From Phycisphaerales bacterium (lineage in GTDB: Bacteria; Planctomycetota; Phycisphaerae; Phycisphaerales; UBA1924): a stretch of 7,546 nucleotides of DNA. Positions 1 to 6,278 of the stretch are shown piece after piece. Positions within the stretch are counted from its first letter, which is position 1. Every line of letters begins with the position of its first letter. Location: NCBI GenBank assembly GCA_016763115.1, contig JAESUL010000068.1, positions 1 through 7,546 of the forward strand, read 5' to 3'. Position numbers and translations under genes: made by a program. Below the pieces are notes generated by a model that was given only the letters and a program-made list of their open reading frames with translations, searched no databases and had not been told where the DNA came from.

Positions 1-2
1 AC

Positions 3-1118
3 TACGAGCCGTACAAATCGTACGAGCCGTACTTCAGGATCACCAAGGGCGAGGTGATTTCGAACGAGTCGGGTGTGGACAACGACCCGACGCAAGGCAT
101 CAATCGGGACACGGCGTTGGATATGGCATACTGGGGGTTCGGGATCGAGCGTCTCTTGACCGTCGATGTCACCAAGGCATACATCCACGCCAACGCTGCG
201 GCGGCGGATGTTGACCAGGTGCTTGCGATCGCCAACTCAACCAAATACGGCGGCGCGGGGTACACATCGAGCAACCTGGGCACACTCGCCGGGGGCAACG
301 CGGCGGCGGTGGAAATCGCGATCCATGAGAATGGGCATTCATTGGCTCGTCTCGCCGACGAATACACCTACGGCGGACCAACCACCTACATCGCTCCCGA
401 ACCCGAGGAAGCGAATGTATCAACCTATGACATTATCCAACAGGTCATCCAAATGCGAAAATGGCATCAGTGGGTGGGCGTGACGATGAGTGGGCTTGAT
501 GGCCCGGTGAACTCAGTCGAGGGGGCAAAGTACTCTGTCTTTGGTATCTATCGCCCGACCGACAACTCGATGATGCGAAACCTTGGTCGTCCGTTCAACC
601 CGCCGAGTGCGGAGAGACTGATTACCACTATCTATGCGGAAGTCAACCCGATCGACGACGGGCTCATCGACGGTACCGCGTGGGATGTTTCGGACAACAT
701 CTGGATCACACCGATGCAACCGATCGGGCATAGCCTTGATATTGAATGGACGATCGACGGCACCGTTGACAACTCGTTCGATGGGATGAGTTCGATCAAT
801 CTTTCCAACTATGGGCTCAGCGTCGGGCCACACTCCGTGAAAGTGCGGGTTGCCGACAACACCCCGATGGTCAGGGATCAAATCCTGTACAACCTCCGCA
901 TGGTCGAAGAACGCAACTACACGGTCAATGTGAACCCCTGCGATTCTCTAGCGAACCTCAATGGCGATGACCTGCTCAATCTTCAGGACATCTTTGTATT
1001 CTTGAACTTGTACAACTCCCAGTTCCCCGAAGCCGACCTCGCGGCCCCCTTTGGAGTGTTCAACCTGCAAGATGTGTTTGCCTACTTGGCGATCTTCAAC
1101 GCCGGTTGTGGTCCATAA
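3..1118 (+). CDS. M64-family (IgA peptidase-like) zinc metallopeptidase with C-terminal GC-type dockerin, 5' partial
   Basis: The reading frame is already open at base 3, so the GTG at 54 is not the true start and the N-terminus lies outside the window. About 371 residues are visible. The motif HENGHSLARLADEY (His codon at 324) is the zinc-binding and catalytic signature of peptidase family M64. Upstream 'SNESGVDND' and downstream 'KWHQWVG' and 'YRPTDNSMMRNLGRPF' also fit that family. A beta-rich, Ig-like segment follows (about bases 650-935). From base 939 there is a Cys-initiated tandem dockerin-like module with repeats 'LNLQDIFVFLNLYN' and 'FNLQDVFAYLAIFN', ending in NAGCGP. This tail is the GC-type dockerin anchor seen in Phycisphaerales secreted proteins. 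The enzyme is probably exported and surface-associated; its substrate cannot be told. A strong terminator follows, so it does not share a transcript with the subtilase downstream. Confidence 0.88.
   Translation, partial: YEPYKSYEPYFRITKGEVISNESGVDNDPTQGINRDTALDMAYWGFGIERLLTVDVTKAYIHANAAAADVDQVLAIANSTKYGGAGYTSSNLGTLAGGNAAAVEIAIHENGHSLARLADEYTYGGPTTYIAPEPEEANVSTYDIIQQVIQMRKWHQWVGVTMSGLDGPVNSVEGAKYSVFGIYRPTDNSMMRNLGRPFNPPSAERLITTIYAEVNPIDDGLIDGTAWDVSDNIWITPMQPIGHSLDIEWTIDGTVDNSFDGMSSINLSNYGLSVGPHSVKVRVADNTPMVRDQILYNLRMVEERNYTVNVNPCDSLANLNGDDLLNLQDIFVFLNLYNSQFPEADLAAPFGVFNLQDVFAYLAIFNAGCGP
939..1115 (+). other. GC-type dockerin-like C-terminal module of the M64 peptidase
   Basis: This 59-residue tail starts at a Cys and has two helix-like repeats of the form NLQD-[IV]-F-x-[FY]-L-x-x-[FY]-N. 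The first repeat keeps part of a calcium-loop pattern (LNGDD..NLQD). In the second, the loop reads DLAAPFGVFNLQD, without the NGD residues of a classical EF-hand loop. It ends in Gly-Cys-Gly-Pro. The module matches the tail of the neighbouring subtilase. A role in surface attachment or sorting is inferred from family knowledge, not shown here. Confidence 0.75.
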
Positions 1119-1140
1119 AGAACATACCGATAACACCGCC

Positions 1141-1173
1141 AATCCCCTGCCTCTTTGGTGGGGGATTTCTTTT
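1141..1173 (+). terminator. Rho-independent terminator after the M64 peptidase gene
   Basis: The left arm AATCCCCTGCC (1141-1151) pairs with GGTGGGGGATT (1157-1167), giving an 11-base-pair stem with two G-T wobbles and a 5-base TCTTT loop. A T-rich run (TCTTTT) follows directly at 1168-1173. It lies 22 bases after the stop codon at 1116-1118, a normal place for an intrinsic terminator. Confidence 0.88.
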
Positions 1174-1347
1174 CAGCCATTCATAATGGGATGAATCCGA
1201 GGGTTCCTTTGCACCGTACAGGGGATTGAGGCATGTTCTTTGTATGCCTTGGCCCCTTTGGTGTCGGTCCCGCTCGGGATCGGCAAGCATGTGTGTTTGG
1301 GCTTGATCGAGTTTTACCTATGCAGATTTGTCCATTGGAGGAGCACC
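1174..1347. other. Intergenic region upstream of the subtilase gene
   Basis: The stretch between the terminator and the subtilase start should hold the subtilase promoter, but I see no clear -35/-10 pair. The frame is open from a TTG at 1240, but 36 extra residues from there would place a non-signal-like segment before an evident signal peptide. A small inverted repeat (GGTCCC GCTC GGGATC, about 1266-1281) is present without a T-run; no function is assigned. Confidence 0.4.
1337..1343 (+). promoter_or_regulatory. Ribosome binding site fixing the subtilase start at 1348
   Basis: GGAGGAG ends 4 bases before the ATG at 1348. This near-perfect Shine-Dalgarno sequence, with the signal peptide that begins there, selects this ATG over the upstream TTG at 1240. 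Confidence 0.8.
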
Positions 1348-3348
1348 ATGCTCTGGAATCGTATCTACCGAATCTCTTCGCGGATCAGTGTCGCCGGCAT
1401 CGTTCTCGCTTCTGGCAACGCCATTGGCGCGGACCTGTCCCAGAACAACCAACCCAACGCCGAGCAGCGCAGCGTCATGAGTATTCGTGGCGCCGAGTTG
1501 TTCCTCGTCGATGATCTCTCCGCATCTACCTCAACGGCATCGCGCATCAACACCGATCTGGCTGACAAACAGGGCAGCATCCCCGACCCAACGCCGGGGT
1601 ACATCCTCACTGGACGGATCGTGGTGCAAACCTCTGATTTGGCAATGCTGAACAATCGCGTGCAACAGTTGAATACAAACACTACGCGCAGCGTCGCTGT
1701 TGCTGCCCATAGCCAGGTCAACGGGTTTGCGATCGTTGACGCCGGGAGCGTCGGTGCAGCGATTGAACTTGCACAATCGCTACGCGCAACCGGCGCGTTC
1801 GAGTCGGTCGAACTCGACATGACCCGCCCGTATTCGCTGCGGGCGCCGAGCGATCCGAGTTTTTCAAGCCAATGGCACCTCCGCAATACATTGGTTGTCC
1901 TCGCGGACATCAATGCCGACGCGGCGTGGGACCTTGGGTACACCGGCTCGGGCGTCACGGTCGGAATTGTCGAGGGCAAGTTTCAGCAGAATCACCCCGA
2001 CCTTGCACCCAACTTTTTCGCGACCGCCACAATGAGCGGCGGATCACTCTCGTCGCACGCAACAAGCAGCGCAGGGATCGCAGCGGCATCGGGCAACAAC
2101 GGGCAAGGTGGCGTGGGGCTCGCCTATGACTCGTTGCTCTCCAATCAGATCATCGGATCGAGTTCCCAGACCGCTTCGGCCTTTGAGTTCCGCAATGACC
2201 TCAACGATGTCAAATCCAACTCGTGGGGCCCGTTTGACAACGGCGAAATCACCTACCTTTCAAGCATCGAACGGGCCGCCATCGAGAATACCGCGATCAA
2301 CGGACGCGCCGGGCTCGGGACCATCTTGTGCTGGGCGGCGGGCAACGGCGGCACGGGCGACCGTGTTGAATACGACCCGTACGCATCGAGCCGTCACACC
2401 CTGGCGATCGGCGCGGTCGGCGATCTGGATACCCGCGCATGGTACAACGAGACCGGGAGTTCGATGCTTGTTGTGGCCCATTCATCGGGCAACAACCGTG
2501 GGACATGGACAACGACCACGGCCAGCACTTACACATCGAACTTTGGTGGGACTTCCTCTTCGTCGCCTTTGGCGATGGGGGCCGTCGCGCTTATCCTTGA
2601 GGCCAACCCCGCACTCACCCAGCGCGATGTCCAGCATGTGCTGGTCAACTCGGCGCGGGTGTGCGACCCGTTCGACAAGCAATGGGGAATCAATGGCGCT
2701 GGACACATGGTCAGCCTGAACTACGGGTTCGGCGCGATTGATGTCGGCGCATCGGTGCTCTTGGCTGAGAGTTGGACCAATGTCGGTCCGGAGGTGCAGG
2801 CGAGTTCGGGCGTGGTCAATGTCAACCTCACCATCCCCGACAACAATACCAACGGGATCACCCGAGTAATCAACATCTCCGAGGACATTGTTATCGAGGC
2901 TGTCGAACTTATCCTCAATATCGACACGACCTATGTGGGCGATCTGCAGATCCTGCTGACGAGCCCCGACGGGACCCAATCGCTGCTGGCAACCGCCCGG
3001 GGCGACTCGCAGGATGATTATGTCGACTACATTTTTACCTCGGTGCGTCATTGGGACGAGATGTCCGCGGGGGACTGGACCATCAATATCTCTGATCGTG
3101 GCCCGGGCGATGTGCCGTTCTGGGATGATCTCGAGATTATCGTCTACGGCACGGATGCTACCACTGGTGCGTGCAGCGATGCGGATCTGGCTGAGCCTTT
3201 GGGCGAGTTGAATCTGCAAGATGTGTTCGCCTACCTGGCCCTGTTCAACAGTGCTGATCCGTCGGCCGACCTCGCCAAGCCGATCGGGGTGCTCAATCTC
3301 CAAGATGTGTTCGCCTACCTGGGCGAGTTCAACAACGGGTGCCCATAA
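1348..3348 (+). CDS. Secreted S8 subtilisin-like protease with P-domain and GC-type dockerin tail
   Basis: The 666-residue product starts with a basic then hydrophobic export signal (about residues 1-28, likely cleavage near 'AIGA'). Residues ~84-160 resemble an S8 propeptide. The catalytic domain spans ~175-475. Its signatures are His237 in 'SSHATSSAG' (normally HGT), 'SNSWGP' at ~290, oxyanion Asn333 in 'AAGNGG', and Ser403 in 'GGTSSSSPLA'. The position aligning with the catalytic Asp is Glu209, in 'VGIVEGKFQQNHPDL' where the family has IxDSG or VDDG; GAG at 1972-1974 is unambiguous. Residues ~475-601 form a proprotein-convertase P-domain ('HWDEMSAGDWTINISDRGPGD'). From Cys609 the protein ends in two dockerin-like repeats and NNGCP. 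The architecture resembles kexin-like proteases of marine bacteria. The fold assignment is firm; proteolytic activity is uncertain because of the Asp-to-Glu change. Confidence 0.92.
   Translation: MLWNRIYRISSRISVAGIVLASGNAIGADLSQNNQPNAEQRSVMSIRGAELFLVDDLSASTSTASRINTDLADKQGSIPDPTPGYILTGRIVVQTSDLAMLNNRVQQLNTNTTRSVAVAAHSQVNGFAIVDAGSVGAAIELAQSLRATGAFESVELDMTRPYSLRAPSDPSFSSQWHLRNTLVVLADINADAAWDLGYTGSGVTVGIVEGKFQQNHPDLAPNFFATATMSGGSLSSHATSSAGIAAASGNNGQGGVGLAYDSLLSNQIIGSSSQTASAFEFRNDLNDVKSNSWGPFDNGEITYLSSIERAAIENTAINGRAGLGTILCWAAGNGGTGDRVEYDPYASSRHTLAIGAVGDLDTRAWYNETGSSMLVVAHSSGNNRGTWTTTTASTYTSNFGGTSSSSPLAMGAVALILEANPALTQRDVQHVLVNSARVCDPFDKQWGINGAGHMVSLNYGFGAIDVGASVLLAESWTNVGPEVQASSGVVNVNLTIPDNNTNGITRVINISEDIVIEAVELILNIDTTYVGDLQILLTSPDGTQSLLATARGDSQDDYVDYIFTSVRHWDEMSAGDWTINISDRGPGDVPFWDDLEIIVYGTDATTGACSDADLAEPLGELNLQDVFAYLALFNSADPSADLAKPIGVLNLQDVFAYLGEFNNGCP
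3181..3345 (+). repeat. Tandem dockerin half-repeats in the subtilase tail
   Basis: Two in-frame units start at 3181 and 3265 with an 84-base period. The core at 3211-3238 recurs at 3295-3322 with one mismatch in 28 bases (G at 3216 versus C at 3300). They encode DLAEPLGELNLQDVFAYLALFN-type and DLAKPIGVLNLQDVFAYLGEFN-type units. A related sequence lies in the M64 gene near 1061. The low divergence suggests recent duplication or gene conversion of the anchor module. Confidence 0.8.
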
Positions 3349-3360
3349 CCCGGCATGGGC
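3341..3360 (+). other. Hairpin overlapping the subtilase stop codon, weak terminator candidate
   Basis: GCCCAT (3341-3346) is an inverted repeat of ATGGGC (3355-3360) around an 8-base loop containing the stop codon. No T-run follows directly; the nearest T-rich stretch is at 3382-3388. It may aid termination or 3'-end protection of the subtilase mRNA, but the evidence is weak. Confidence 0.3.
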
Positions 3361-3386
3361 AGTCCGGCGATGAATAATCGCTTATT

Positions 3387-3415
3387 TTGACCCACAAGTC
3401 CCTGAAATATGCAAT
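3387..3415 (+). promoter_or_regulatory. Possible sigma-70 promoter for the DUF1573-rhodanese-MauE cluster
   Basis: TTGACC (3387-3392) matches five of six -35 consensus bases. After a 17-base spacer, TGCAAT (3410-3415) matches four of six -10 bases. It would give a leader of about 190 bases before the ATG at 3613. The match could be chance, and planctomycete promoters are poorly defined. Confidence 0.35.
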
Positions 3416-3599
3416 CTCAGAGGGTCCTTGTGCGTTTGGATGGATGGTGCGGGTTCGATGGACGGGTTCTGTCCACTCTCAATGGTCGTCAGCGGCGAAT
3501 CCGACGACGATGGGTGAATAGAATCATGTGCGTCGCAACATGCCCACGGCGGGATGGTATCAATACGCGGACGGGTGCCCCAAATAGTGCACCGCAAAC

Positions 3600-3606
3600 G
3601 GAGGAG
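3600..3606 (+). promoter_or_regulatory. Ribosome binding site of the DUF1573 gene
   Basis: GGAGGAG lies 6 bases before the ATG at 3613 and selects that ATG over upstream in-frame alternatives reaching back to 3409. The signal-peptide-like start MKNDRRIGQG agrees with this choice. Confidence 0.78.
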
Positions 3607-3612
3607 TTCCAA

Positions 3613-3993
3613 ATGAAGAATGATCGCAGAATCGGACAGGGTATTTCCCTTCTTGGCATGATGGGTATCTTGGCAATGGGCACGACCAGTATGGCCCAAA
3701 GCAACCAGCCCAACAAGGTCTACACGGAGGTCGTCGAAACAATCGAGCAGCCGGAAGTACCGAGCGAGGGGCTCGGGGCGATCCTCTTTGCATCATCAAC
3801 CCAAGAGACCGGCGTGATCTTTGACAACGAGAAGCCCAAGCTCAGTTTTCAGTTCAAGAACATGGGTCAAGGCCCGGTGACCATCCTCAAGATAAAGCCC
3901 GCCTGCGGATGCACCGCTGTTGAACTCAAGCAAACCACCTACGCCCCGGGCGAGAGCGGAGTCATCGAGGTTATCTTCGATCCCGAGCACTAG
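3613..3993 (+). CDS. DUF1573-domain exported protein, N-terminal part ending at an in-frame TAG
   Basis: This 126-residue product begins with a signal peptide (basic MKNDRR, then a hydrophobic stretch to 'SMAQS' around residue 30). Residues ~65-126 carry the N-terminal half of a DUF1573 Ig-like fold: 'LSFQFKNMGQGPVTILKIKPACGCT' spans the typical N-x-G and CGC signature, with Cys98 and Cys100, followed by 'YAPGESGVIEVIFDPEH'. Translation then meets TAG at 3991-3993. The same frame stays open from 3994 to 4722 and continues the fold ('ITVFTDQ.KKPTTTLVVRS'), so the unbroken protein would have about 369 residues. The gene leads a cluster with a rhodanese and a MauE-like protein. DUF1573 proteins are envelope or secreted proteins of unclear function. 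The stop may be a real mutation, a base-call error or a recoded codon. Confidence 0.75.
   Translation: MKNDRRIGQGISLLGMMGILAMGTTSMAQSNQPNKVYTEVVETIEQPEVPSEGLGAILFASSTQETGVIFDNEKPKLSFQFKNMGQGPVTILKIKPACGCTAVELKQTTYAPGESGVIEVIFDPEH
3991..3993 (+). other. In-frame amber codon within the DUF1573 gene
   Basis: TAG is codon 127 of an otherwise open 369-codon frame, with CGA next. It falls in the DUF1573 strand-strand turn after 'FDPEH', where relatives usually carry a polar or basic residue. One base change (for example AAG, CAG or GAG) would restore the frame. An SD-like GAGGAG follows at 3995-4000, but no ATG, GTG or TTG in this frame lies at a usable distance downstream, so reinitiation there is not well supported. 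Confidence 0.85.
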
Positions 3994-4722
3994 CGAGGAG
4001 CGCAAGCCCGCAACATCACGGTCTTCACCGATCAGAAGAAAAAGCCAACAACCACGCTGGTGGTCCGTTCGTTTGTCAAGCCTCTGGTTGTCGTCGAGCC
4101 CGCGCAACTGGTTTTCAGGCCCTCACAAAAGGGCGCCGGCCCCTCGCAGGATCTGCACATCAAGGGACGCTTTGAGGGGTTCAAGGTCTCCCGAGTCACC
4201 ACCACCGATCCCGATATCTTTTCGCTCGAGATTATCGACAACGGCACCATTCAAGAAGGTGAAGACACGCTCTACGACCAGATCATCCGTGTCACCCTCT
4301 CGGCCAATGCCAAGCCCGGAAGCCACCACACCGAACTCAGCATCCGGACCAATGACCCCGAGAAACCAATCTTCTCGGTCACCAGCTATGCACAGGTCCA
4401 CGGCGATCTCAAAATGATCCCCACACGCATGACTCTGGGTCGCTTGGTGGTTGGCGATTCGTTTGACATCTCTATCCATATCCGCACCGTGACCGGCGAA
4501 GGCTTCGAGATCACCAACGCCAGCACCAACACGGTTGCACTCGACGCGGAATACACCTTCGAGCCCGTGGACCCCGAGGTCCGCAACGACTGGATCGTGC
4601 GTGCCAAGGGCACCGCGGTCAATGTTGCCCCGCGGTTTAACTCGCTGCTGCATCTCGTGACCAATGTCGTAGATGAAGAACAAGTCACCATCCAGATGTA
4701 CGGACAGATCCGTCGGAACTGA
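3994..4722 (+). pseudogene. C-terminal part of the interrupted DUF1573 protein
   Basis: The segment continues the frame of the 3613 gene directly after the TAG and remains open for 242 codons. It completes the first DUF1573 Ig-like domain ('ITVFTDQ'), then carries at least one further related domain with 'VEPAQLVF', 'LSIRTNDPEKPIF' and 'HGDLKMIPTRMTLG', and ends in 'VTIQMYGQIRRN'. The first standard in-frame start is GTG at 4060, which has no Shine-Dalgarno sequence, cuts into a beta strand and would leave the product without an export signal. It is therefore most likely not an independent gene. The stop at 4720-4722 lies 6 bases before the rhodanese start, which suggests translational coupling would matter in the intact operon. 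The lack of further stops or frameshifts argues for a very recent lesion, a sequence error or readthrough. Confidence 0.7.
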
Positions 4723-4728
4723 TCCAAC

Positions 4729-5334
4729 ATGCATATCTGCACCACAACCACAAGGGTCTGTGCGATCATCGGCCTCGGCGCGATCGTCGGCGTTGGACAC
4801 GCGTTGATTGTCCGTGTACCCGTCGGATTCGGACACAAAGCCATCGTTGCACCTGTTGAAAACACAGGCACCGCAATACCGGTGGTGCATGTTCCCGAAC
4901 TGACCAATGAGGATCCGGGCGAGAACCCGACAGAGGCCCCGGCAATCGACCCGCTCGATATCCCCGGCCCGCCCGGCAAGCTCACCCTCCGCGAGGCGTA
5001 CGCCCTCTATGACGAGGGTGCCTACTTCGTTGATGCCCGGCATCAAGAAGAGTTTGATGAATCGCACATCGCGGGCGCGTTGTTCTTGCCCGCCCAGCGT
5101 ATACGCAGCAAAGCGGGGCTCGACGAACTCGAGATGATCCCGCCAGACATCACGATTGTGATCTACTGCGTAGGCGGCGAGTGCGACGCTTCGGAGAACG
5201 CCAAACTTGCCATCGAGCGATCCGGGTTCGGGTTCACCGATATCCGGATCATGGGTCGCGGGTTCGAGGACTGGGCGGGGGCGGGCTTGCCCGTCGAGCA
5301 CGCTGACGGAACCATCACGGGGGATCAGCCGTGA
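4729..5334 (+). CDS. Membrane-anchored rhodanese-like domain protein
   Basis: The 201-residue protein has an N-terminal hydrophobic segment (about residues 10-29, 'VCAIIGLGAIVGVGHALIV') that acts as an uncleaved anchor or signal. A Pro/Glu-rich linker (~45-83) leads to a rhodanese domain at ~84-192. Its markers are 'AYFVDARHQEEFDESHIAGALFLP' (CH2A-like region), the active-site loop 'YCVGGECDAS' with Cys147 and Cys152, and the C-terminal 'GFEDWAGAGLPVE'. Rhodaneses transfer sulfane sulfur through a persulfide on the first loop Cys; the second Cys could allow a disulfide. The domain probably faces the periplasm. The gene starts 6 bases after the DUF1573 frame ends, and its TGA overlaps the next ATG by one base, so the three genes form one transcription unit. 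The RBS is weak (GGAA at ~4715), consistent with coupling. Confidence 0.88.
   Translation: MHICTTTTRVCAIIGLGAIVGVGHALIVRVPVGFGHKAIVAPVENTGTAIPVVHVPELTNEDPGENPTEAPAIDPLDIPGPPGKLTLREAYALYDEGAYFVDARHQEEFDESHIAGALFLPAQRIRSKAGLDELEMIPPDITIVIYCVGGECDASENAKLAIERSGFGFTDIRIMGRGFEDWAGAGLPVEHADGTITGDQP
5319..5324 (+). promoter_or_regulatory. Ribosome binding site for the MauE/DoxX-like gene
   Basis: GGGGGA lies inside the end of the rhodanese gene, 9 bases before the ATG at 5334. Together with the TGATG stop-start overlap this supports 5334 rather than the GTG at 5331. Confidence 0.55.
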
Positions 5335-5897
5335 TGAAAATGAACAAATGGGTTGAATCTTCTTTGTTGCAGTTCCCCCTGCGTGTCGGGCTCGGCGGGA
5401 TTTTTTGCCTCGCGGCCTACACCAAACTCGGCGATGTGCAATCGTTCGCCGAAGCGATCAAGGGATTCCAGGTCGTCGATGTCGAGAACTACGAGCACCT
5501 GATTGTCTTTGGCGCGTTCACGATGCCTTGGGTCGAGATGATCGCTGGGGTGCTGCTGATCCTTGGGCTCTGGACGCGGGCCGGTGCAGCCATCGTTTCT
5601 TTGATGCTTGTCCTCTTTATGGCTGCACTGATGCATGTGATCTTTGATGATTCGATTTCGGCGGATTGTTCGTGCTTCGGGGATGTCAAGATTGGGGGTT
5701 GCAGTTCCAAAGTCGGGTGGTGTCAGGTAATCCGTGATCTGGTGATGCTGGTGCCGGCGGTGTATCTGGTCTGGCGTGGCGGCGGGGTGTTCGCACTTGA
5801 TGCCCTTTTGAGCAGAAAAACCGCACCATTGAAGGCCCAGACGCCAGATGCACAGTTCGTCTCTGAACAAGTCGACGAGGGCGGATTCCGGGGCTAA
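5334..5897 (+). CDS. MauE/DoxX-family redox-associated membrane protein
   Basis: The 187-residue protein has four likely membrane segments at about 15-32, 56-80, 83-104 and 132-148. The start 'LRVGLGGIFCLAAYTKL' is typical of DoxX/MauE proteins. After the third segment comes 'DCSCFGD' with Cys112 and Cys114, the C-x-C motif of MauE-like proteins, plus Cys123 and Cys130 before 'VIRDLVMLVPAVYLVW'. MauE was named from methylamine dehydrogenase maturation, where it is thought to help disulfide formation; most homologues lie beside thiol-redox proteins. No mau genes are present here, so a general thiol or electron-transfer role with the adjacent rhodanese and DUF1573 protein is more likely. ATG at 5334 overlaps the rhodanese TGA; ATG at 5340 is an alternative start. 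Confidence 0.85.
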   Translation: MKMNKWVESSLLQFPLRVGLGGIFCLAAYTKLGDVQSFAEAIKGFQVVDVENYEHLIVFGAFTMPWVEMIAGVLLILGLWTRAGAAIVSLMLVLFMAALMHVIFDDSISADCSCFGDVKIGGCSSKVGWCQVIRDLVMLVPAVYLVWRGGGVFALDALLSRKTAPLKAQTPDAQFVSEQVDEGGFRG

Positions 5898-5986
5898 ACT
5901 CCTCTCCGCAACGAAGATCCGTCGCCCGGGTGATTTGCATTGTTTGCAGACCACTGGGCCACCAGAGACCAGGACGGAAAAGACCT
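5898..5986. other. Intergenic leader of rpsR
   Basis: These 89 bases separate the MauE-like gene from rpsR. I find no clear terminator or promoter. A short CTGG-GCCA-CCAG hairpin lies around 5954-5965. An AGGACGGA purine tract at 5971-5978, 8 bases before ATG 5987, serves as the rpsR ribosome binding site. Whether rpsR has its own promoter here is open. Confidence 0.4.
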
Positions 5987-6256
5987 ATGAGCCGAATGAG
6001 CAGAGACCGCGATCGTGACAGCCGAGACCGTTTCCAGCAGGGTGCCCCTGTCAAGGCAACACAGACGAGTGGCAAGGGGATCGAGTTCGTCGATTACAAG
6101 AACACCGAAACGCTCCGTCGCATGATGACGCCCAACGGCAAAATCTATGGGCGCAAGCGCCTGGGCACCAATGCTCGTCAGCAGCGCATGGTTGCCCGCG
6201 CAATCAAGCGTGCACGGTTCTTGGGCTTGCTCCCATTCACCAGCGCCACGCTCTGA
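5987..6256 (+). CDS. rpsR: 30S ribosomal protein bS18
   Basis: The 89-residue basic protein matches bS18 along its length after an Arg/Asp-rich N-terminal extension (residues 1-16). Core signatures are 'IEFVDYKNTETLRRMMTPNGKI', 'RKRLGTNARQQRMVARAIKRARFLGLLPF' and the usual C-terminus just after. bS18 sits on the small-subunit platform with bS6 and contacts 16S rRNA. The cysteines found before the 'xDYKD' region in many bS18 proteins are missing, so this is a zinc-free form. ATG 5987 is preferred because of AGGACGGA 8 bases upstream; ATG 5996 is possible. The usual neighbours rpsF, ssb and rplI are absent. A GAF-domain gene follows 22 bases later and is probably co-transcribed. Confidence 0.93.
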   Translation: MSRMSRDRDRDSRDRFQQGAPVKATQTSGKGIEFVDYKNTETLRRMMTPNGKIYGRKRLGTNARQQRMVARAIKRARFLGLLPFTSATL

Positions 6257-6278
6257 GTTGTGAAAAGAGTTCGAGTTC

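Noticed and set aside
3..38. Two tandem 18-base units sharing TACGAGCCGTAC
   Set aside because: They encode YEPYKS and YEPYFR within the M64 protein. Two short copies in coding sequence are not enough to claim a functional repeat.
54..56. GTG at 54 as start of the M64 gene
   Set aside because: The frame is open and family-like upstream to the window edge ('YEPYFRITKGEV'), so the gene is simply truncated.
1240..1347. TTG at 1240 as start of the subtilase
   Set aside because: It lacks an RBS and adds 36 residues before an evident signal peptide, whereas ATG 1348 has GGAGGAG 4 bases upstream.
2482..3303. Minus-strand open frame of 273 codons opposite the subtilase
   Set aside because: It mirrors the P-domain and dockerin coding sequence, with no recognisable motif or signal in its translation.
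3991..3993. Pyrrolysine at the TAG
   Set aside because: There is no tRNA-Pyl or pyl gene in the window, and DUF1573 proteins are not known pyrrolysine users. A mutation or sequence error is simpler.
4123..5301. Long open frame on the minus strand (392 codons) opposite the DUF1573 and rhodanese genes
   Set aside because: It is antisense to two genes with clear domain signatures. Its product shows no recognisable domain and is explained by codon bias keeping the antisense frame open.
5334..5897. Annotation as a true methylamine-utilisation MauE
   Set aside because: No other mau gene is nearby. The family is broad and mostly linked to general thiol redox, so only a family-level name is given.
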